This document shows, piece by piece, positions 40,304-43,488 of a DNA stretch of 43,488 nucleotides. The DNA is taken from assembly GCF_003287285.1 (NCBI RefSeq), contig NZ_QMIG01000037.1, forward strand, positions 1-43,488. Direction: 5' to 3'. A program made the position numbers and the translations under genes. Numbering within the stretch: the first letter of the stretch is position 1; every line of letters begins with the position of its first letter. The notes below the pieces were generated by a model. That model was given only the letters and a program-made list of their open reading frames with translations, was not told the DNA's origin and did not search any database. Source of the stretch: Phytoactinopolyspora halophila. GTDB lineage: Bacteria > Actinomycetota > Actinomycetes > Jiangellales > Jiangellaceae.

Positions 40304-40493
40304 GCTGGGCACACAGGCCGAACGTCTGGTGCAGGTCGTCGGTTCCATTTTCTGGACGCGATGGAATAAGGAGGGTGCCTCTCACGCTATGGACGACAAG
40401 GCTCGTCACTCAGGCTTGCCTTACCATGGACAGGAGACAGGCCCCCACGCGCGCCCCTGAAAGGCGCCCACACGCAGGAGGCATCGACACGCC

Positions 40494-42350
40494 GTGACGG
40501 CGAAAGAGGTCCGCGAACTCGATCGCGTGGTGATCCGGTTCGCCGGTGACTCCGGTGACGGCATGCAGCTCACCGGCGATAGGTTTACCGCAGAGACGGC
40601 ATCGTTCGGTAACGATCTGTCAACATTGCCCAACTTCCCGGCGGAGATCCGGGCCCCGGCAGGCACGCTGCCGGGTGTCTCGAGCTTCCAGCTACACTTC
40701 GCCGATCATGACATCCTGACTCCCGGCGATGCTCCGGATGTCCTGGTCGCGATGAACCCGGCAGCGCTGAAGGCCAATCTCGCCGACCTTCCCAAGGGCG
40801 CGACGATCATCGCTGACACCGCCGAGTTCACGTCGAGAGCGTTGAAGAAGGTCGGCTATACGTCGAACCCGTTGGAAGACGGCAGCCTGGCAAGCTACAA
40901 GGTTCATGCGGTCGATCTGACCGGCATGACCATGAAGGCGCTCGAGCCGTTCGGGCTCAGCCGCAAGGAAGCGTCCCGCTCGAAGAACATGTTCGCGCTC
41001 GGCCTGCTGTCGTGGATGTACGGACGATCCATCGACGGCACGGTCACGTTCTTGCAGTCCAAGTTCGCCACCAAGGCGGCGATCCGCGATGCGAACATCA
41101 GCGCCGTCAAGGCCGGATGGAACTATGGCGAGACCACCGAGGATTTCGCCGTCTCGTACCAGATCAAGCCGGCGCCGACGCCCCCCGGCACGTACCGGAA
41201 CATCACGGGGAATACGGCGCTCAGTTACGGGCTGGTCGCCGCGTCCCGCCAGTCGTCACTTCCGCTCTTCCTCGGGTCGTACCCGATCACTCCGGCCTCG
41301 GACATCCTGCACGAGATGTCCAAGCACAAGAAGTTCGGCGTGCGCACCTTCCAGGCCGAGGACGAGATCGCCGGCGTGGGCGCGGCACTCGGAGCGTCGT
41401 TCGGCGGATCCCTGGGAGTCACCACCACCTCGGGGCCGGGAGTCGCGCTGAAATCCGAGACCGTCGGGCTCGCGGTGGCCCTCGAGCTCCCCCTGATCAT
41501 CGTCGACGTGCAGCGAGGTGGCCCCTCCACGGGGTTGCCGACGAAGACCGAACAGGCTGACCTGTTGCAAGCGATGTTCGGGCGGAACAGCGAGGCGCCC
41601 ACGCCGATCGTTGCTCCTGCCTCCCCGGCCGATTGCTTCGAGATGGCCCTGGAGGCAGCCCGGATCGCCGTGACGTATCGCACTCCGGTCTTCTTGCTCT
41701 CCGATGGCTACCTGGCCAACGGATCCGAGCCGTGGGCGATTCCGGACGTCGAGACGCTGCCCACCATTGATCCCGGATTCGCGACGGAGCCGAACCACCA
41801 TTCGGATGATTCCGCGGAATTCTGGCCCTACCTTCGGGATCCGCAGACACTGGCCCGGCCCTGGGCGATTCCGGGCACTGCCGGCCTCGAACACCGCGTG
41901 GGCGGTCTGGAAAAGGCCGACGGCACGGGCAACGTCTCCTACGATCCGACCAATCACGACTACATGGTGCGCACCCGGCAGGCGAAGGTCGACGGTGTCG
42001 ACGTGCCCGACCTCGAGGTCGACGATCCCACCGGGGATGCCCGGCTGCTGGTGTTGGGCTGGGGTTCGACGTATGGCCCCATCGGCGCGGGGGTACGCCG
42101 GGCACGCCGGGCAGGACACTCCGTCGCGCAAGCGCACCTGCGCTATCTCAACCCCCTTCCGGCCAATACCGGTGAGATCTTGCACCGGTACGAACGCGTT
42201 CTGCTGCCAGAAATGAATCTCGGCCAGTTAGCGATGTTGCTCCGCGCCCGGTACCTGATCGACATCATCGGCTACAACCAGGTTCGCGGGCTGCCGTTCA
42301 AGGCCGAAGAGCTCGCCGACATCATCATGAAAGAGGATGATCAACTGTGA
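40494..42350 (+). CDS. korA: 2-oxoacid:ferredoxin oxidoreductase, alpha subunit (gamma-alpha fusion)
   Basis: Subunit of CoA-dependent 2-oxoglutarate:ferredoxin oxidoreductase, which oxidatively decarboxylates 2-oxoacids to acyl-CoA. The 618 residues combine the gamma domain (VVIRFAGDSGDGMQLTGDRF, residues ~8-190) with the alpha pyrimidine-binding domain (FLGSYPITPASDILHEMSKH, FQAEDEIAGVGAALGASFGG, TTSGPGVALKSE, VDVQRGGPSTGLPTKTEQAD). This gamma-alpha fusion with a separate beta subunit is the KorAB type of Mycobacterium. GTG start at 40494 has GCAGGAGG 12 bases upstream. It overlaps korB by 4 bases (GTGA). Confidence 0.95.
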   Translation: MTAKEVRELDRVVIRFAGDSGDGMQLTGDRFTAETASFGNDLSTLPNFPAEIRAPAGTLPGVSSFQLHFADHDILTPGDAPDVLVAMNPAALKANLADLPKGATIIADTAEFTSRALKKVGYTSNPLEDGSLASYKVHAVDLTGMTMKALEPFGLSRKEASRSKNMFALGLLSWMYGRSIDGTVTFLQSKFATKAAIRDANISAVKAGWNYGETTEDFAVSYQIKPAPTPPGTYRNITGNTALSYGLVAASRQSSLPLFLGSYPITPASDILHEMSKHKKFGVRTFQAEDEIAGVGAALGASFGGSLGVTTTSGPGVALKSETVGLAVALELPLIIVDVQRGGPSTGLPTKTEQADLLQAMFGRNSEAPTPIVAPASPADCFEMALEAARIAVTYRTPVFLLSDGYLANGSEPWAIPDVETLPTIDPGFATEPNHHSDDSAEFWPYLRDPQTLARPWAIPGTAGLEHRVGGLEKADGTGNVSYDPTNHDYMVRTRQAKVDGVDVPDLEVDDPTGDARLLVLGWGSTYGPIGAGVRRARRAGHSVAQAHLRYLNPLPANTGEILHRYERVLLPEMNLGQLAMLLRARYLIDIIGYNQVRGLPFKAEELADIIMKEDDQL

Positions 42351-43402
42351 CCGCCACTGAACTCGGCATGCCCGGTCTCGATGGCGTCCCCACGACGGAC
42401 GTCGCGCAGACCAAGAAGGAGTTCTCCAGCGATCAAGAAGTTCGCTGGTGCCCGGGCTGTGGCGACTACGCCGTCCTCGCCGCCGTCCAGGGATTCTTGC
42501 CAGACCTCGGCCTCGCGCGGGAGAACATCGTCTTCATCTCTGGCATCGGCTGCGCCGCGCGCTTTCCGTACTACATGAACACGTACGGCCTGCACTCGAT
42601 CCATGGCCGGGCACCGGCCATCGCCACCGGACTCGCCGCGTCCCGGCCGGACTTGTCGGTCTGGGTCGTCACGGGAGATGGAGACGCGCTGTCCATCGGT
42701 GGCAACCATCTCATGCACGCCCTGCGACGCAACGTGAACATGACGATCTTGTTGTTCAACAACAGGATCTATGGCCTGACCAAGGGGCAATACTCTCCCA
42801 CCAGCGAACAGGGCAAGATCACAAAATCCACACCGATGGGGTCACTCGACGCCCCGTTCAATCCGATCTCTCTCGCGCTCGGCGCGGAGGCGACGTTTGT
42901 CGCCCGCACCATCGATTCCGATCGAGCGCACCTGACCTCAGTCCTACACGCTGCCGCAGCGCACCGGGGCACGTCGCTCGTGGAGATCTATCAGAACTGC
43001 AACATCTTCAACGATGGCGCGTTCGAGATCCTCAAGAATCGTGACACCCGCGAGGAAGTTCTCATCCGCCTCGAACATGGCGAACCGGTCCGTTTCGGTG
43101 CCAACGCCGAACACGGCATCCGGCGCAACCCCAACACCGCCGGACTCGAGGTGTGCGGCGGCGATGACCCGGCCGTCGTTGTCCACGATGCCCAGGCACC
43201 GGACCCGAGCCGAGCTTTCGCGCTCTCCCGGTTGGCCGACCCGGGGACCCTGGCTCGCACCCCGATAGGGATCTTCCGCCAGGTCGAACGACCCACCTAT
43301 GGCGATCTGATGAATGATCAGGTCGATCAGGCAGTCGCCACCCAGGGTCCTGGTGATCTCGCCGGACTGCTGCACGGAGGCGACACCTGGACCGTGGAGT
43401 GA
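42347..43402 (+). CDS. korB: 2-oxoacid:ferredoxin oxidoreductase, beta subunit
   Basis: TPP- and iron-sulphur-binding beta subunit partner of KorA. The 351 residues have the four cysteines expected as [4Fe-4S] ligands: Cys35 and Cys38 (RWCPGCGDY), Cys69 (SGIGCAARFP) and Cys218 (YQNCNIFND), with spacing like characterised OFOR beta subunits. The TPP motif is TGDGDALSIGGNHLMHALRR through FNNRIYGLTKGQ. GTG start at 42347 overlaps the korA stop as GTGA, indicating coupled synthesis of an equimolar complex. Confidence 0.96.
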   Translation: MTATELGMPGLDGVPTTDVAQTKKEFSSDQEVRWCPGCGDYAVLAAVQGFLPDLGLARENIVFISGIGCAARFPYYMNTYGLHSIHGRAPAIATGLAASRPDLSVWVVTGDGDALSIGGNHLMHALRRNVNMTILLFNNRIYGLTKGQYSPTSEQGKITKSTPMGSLDAPFNPISLALGAEATFVARTIDSDRAHLTSVLHAAAAHRGTSLVEIYQNCNIFNDGAFEILKNRDTREEVLIRLEHGEPVRFGANAEHGIRRNPNTAGLEVCGGDDPAVVVHDAQAPDPSRAFALSRLADPGTLARTPIGIFRQVERPTYGDLMNDQVDQAVATQGPGDLAGLLHGGDTWTVE

Positions 43403-43430
43403 GGCGCATCGGCGCCATCATCCCGGACGC

Positions 43431-43488
43431 CTAGGGCATGTCTGACAAATGTGCGGTCCAAGCGATCACTGCGTTGAGCATGACAGCA
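43431..43488 (-). mobile_element. possible insertion-sequence edge, truncated by the window
   Basis: After a CTAG at 43431-43434 the sequence GGGCATGTCTGACAAATG begins, which looks like a terminal inverted repeat of an IS5-type element. On the minus strand an open frame enters from the window end and reads VMLNAVIAWTAHLSDMP before the TAG at 43433-43431, a plausible transposase C-terminus. Only 58 bases are visible, so this is weak; it could be ordinary coding or intergenic DNA. Confidence 0.3.

Noticed and set aside
40343-40374. Short inverted repeat TTCCAT/ATGGAA between htpX and korA as an operator
   Set aside because: Only 6-base arms with a 12-base spacer; too common by chance to support a regulator site.
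40410-40427. Iron-box-like sequence (TCAGGCTTGCCTTACCAT) upstream of korA, about 12/18 to the DtxR/IdeR consensus
   Set aside because: The match is weak, the half sites are not symmetric enough, and a similar score is expected by chance; it is tempting only because KorAB depends on iron-sulphur clusters.

Overview
The window comes from a high-GC Gram-positive bacterium (Actinomycetota). The evidence is the GC-rich third codon positions, frequent GTG starts, a long coiled insertion near the N-terminus of the RNA polymerase beta' subunit, a zinc-type 61-residue S14, and the order rpmG-MaoC-MaoC-murB ... tRNA-Trp-secE-nusG-rplK-rplA, which matches the order known from Streptomyces and Mycobacterium. 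The genus cannot be fixed from sequence alone.

Bases 68-12782 (all minus strand, so transcribed right to left) hold the fused S10-spc ribosomal protein operon: rpsJ-rplC-rplD-rplW-rplB-rpsS-rplV-rpsC-rplP-rpmC-rpsQ, then rplN-rplX-rplE-rpsN-rpsH-rplF-rplR-rpsE-rpmD-rplO, then secY-adk-map. Many junctions overlap by 1-4 bases (TGATG, ATGA, GTGA), which suggests translational coupling. Bases 13252-17557 are the str operon (rpsL-rpsG-fusA-tuf). Bases 17870-25325 are rpoB-rpoC. Bases 25642-26665 are rplJ-rplL, with a recognisable L10 leader, promoter and attenuator. Bases 28922-31461 are tRNA-Trp-secE-nusG-rplK-rplA. A membrane-anchored alpha/beta hydrolase gene (27077-28852) sits between the rplKA and rplJL blocks.

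Bases 31691-34834 (plus strand) carry a small four-helix membrane protein, a class I aminotransferase and an adenosine-deaminase-family enzyme. Bases 34884-38812 (minus) carry a PIG-L deacetylase, murB, two MaoC/HadAB-like hot-dog proteins, rpmG (too short for routine ORF calling) and three tRNA genes (Met-CAT, Thr-GGT, Tyr-GTA). Bases 38958-43402 hold yajQ (+), an HtpX-like protease (-) and korA-korB (+), encoding a CoA-dependent 2-oxoacid:ferredoxin oxidoreductase. The last ~58 bases look like the edge of an insertion sequence, but only weakly.

Most of the window is core housekeeping DNA, and I see no convincing new multi-gene system. The observations that stand out are: an 88-bp near-perfect palindrome just upstream of the rplJ promoter; a second 64-bp inverted repeat between rplO and secY; a 98-bp-period tandem duplication between rplE and rpsN that creates a chain of overlapping mini-ORFs; a 25-bp element shared (24/25) by the leaders of the S10 and str operons; and substitutions in RpoB (rifampicin region) and EF-Tu (a GE2270A-site glycine) that predict altered antibiotic sensitivity.
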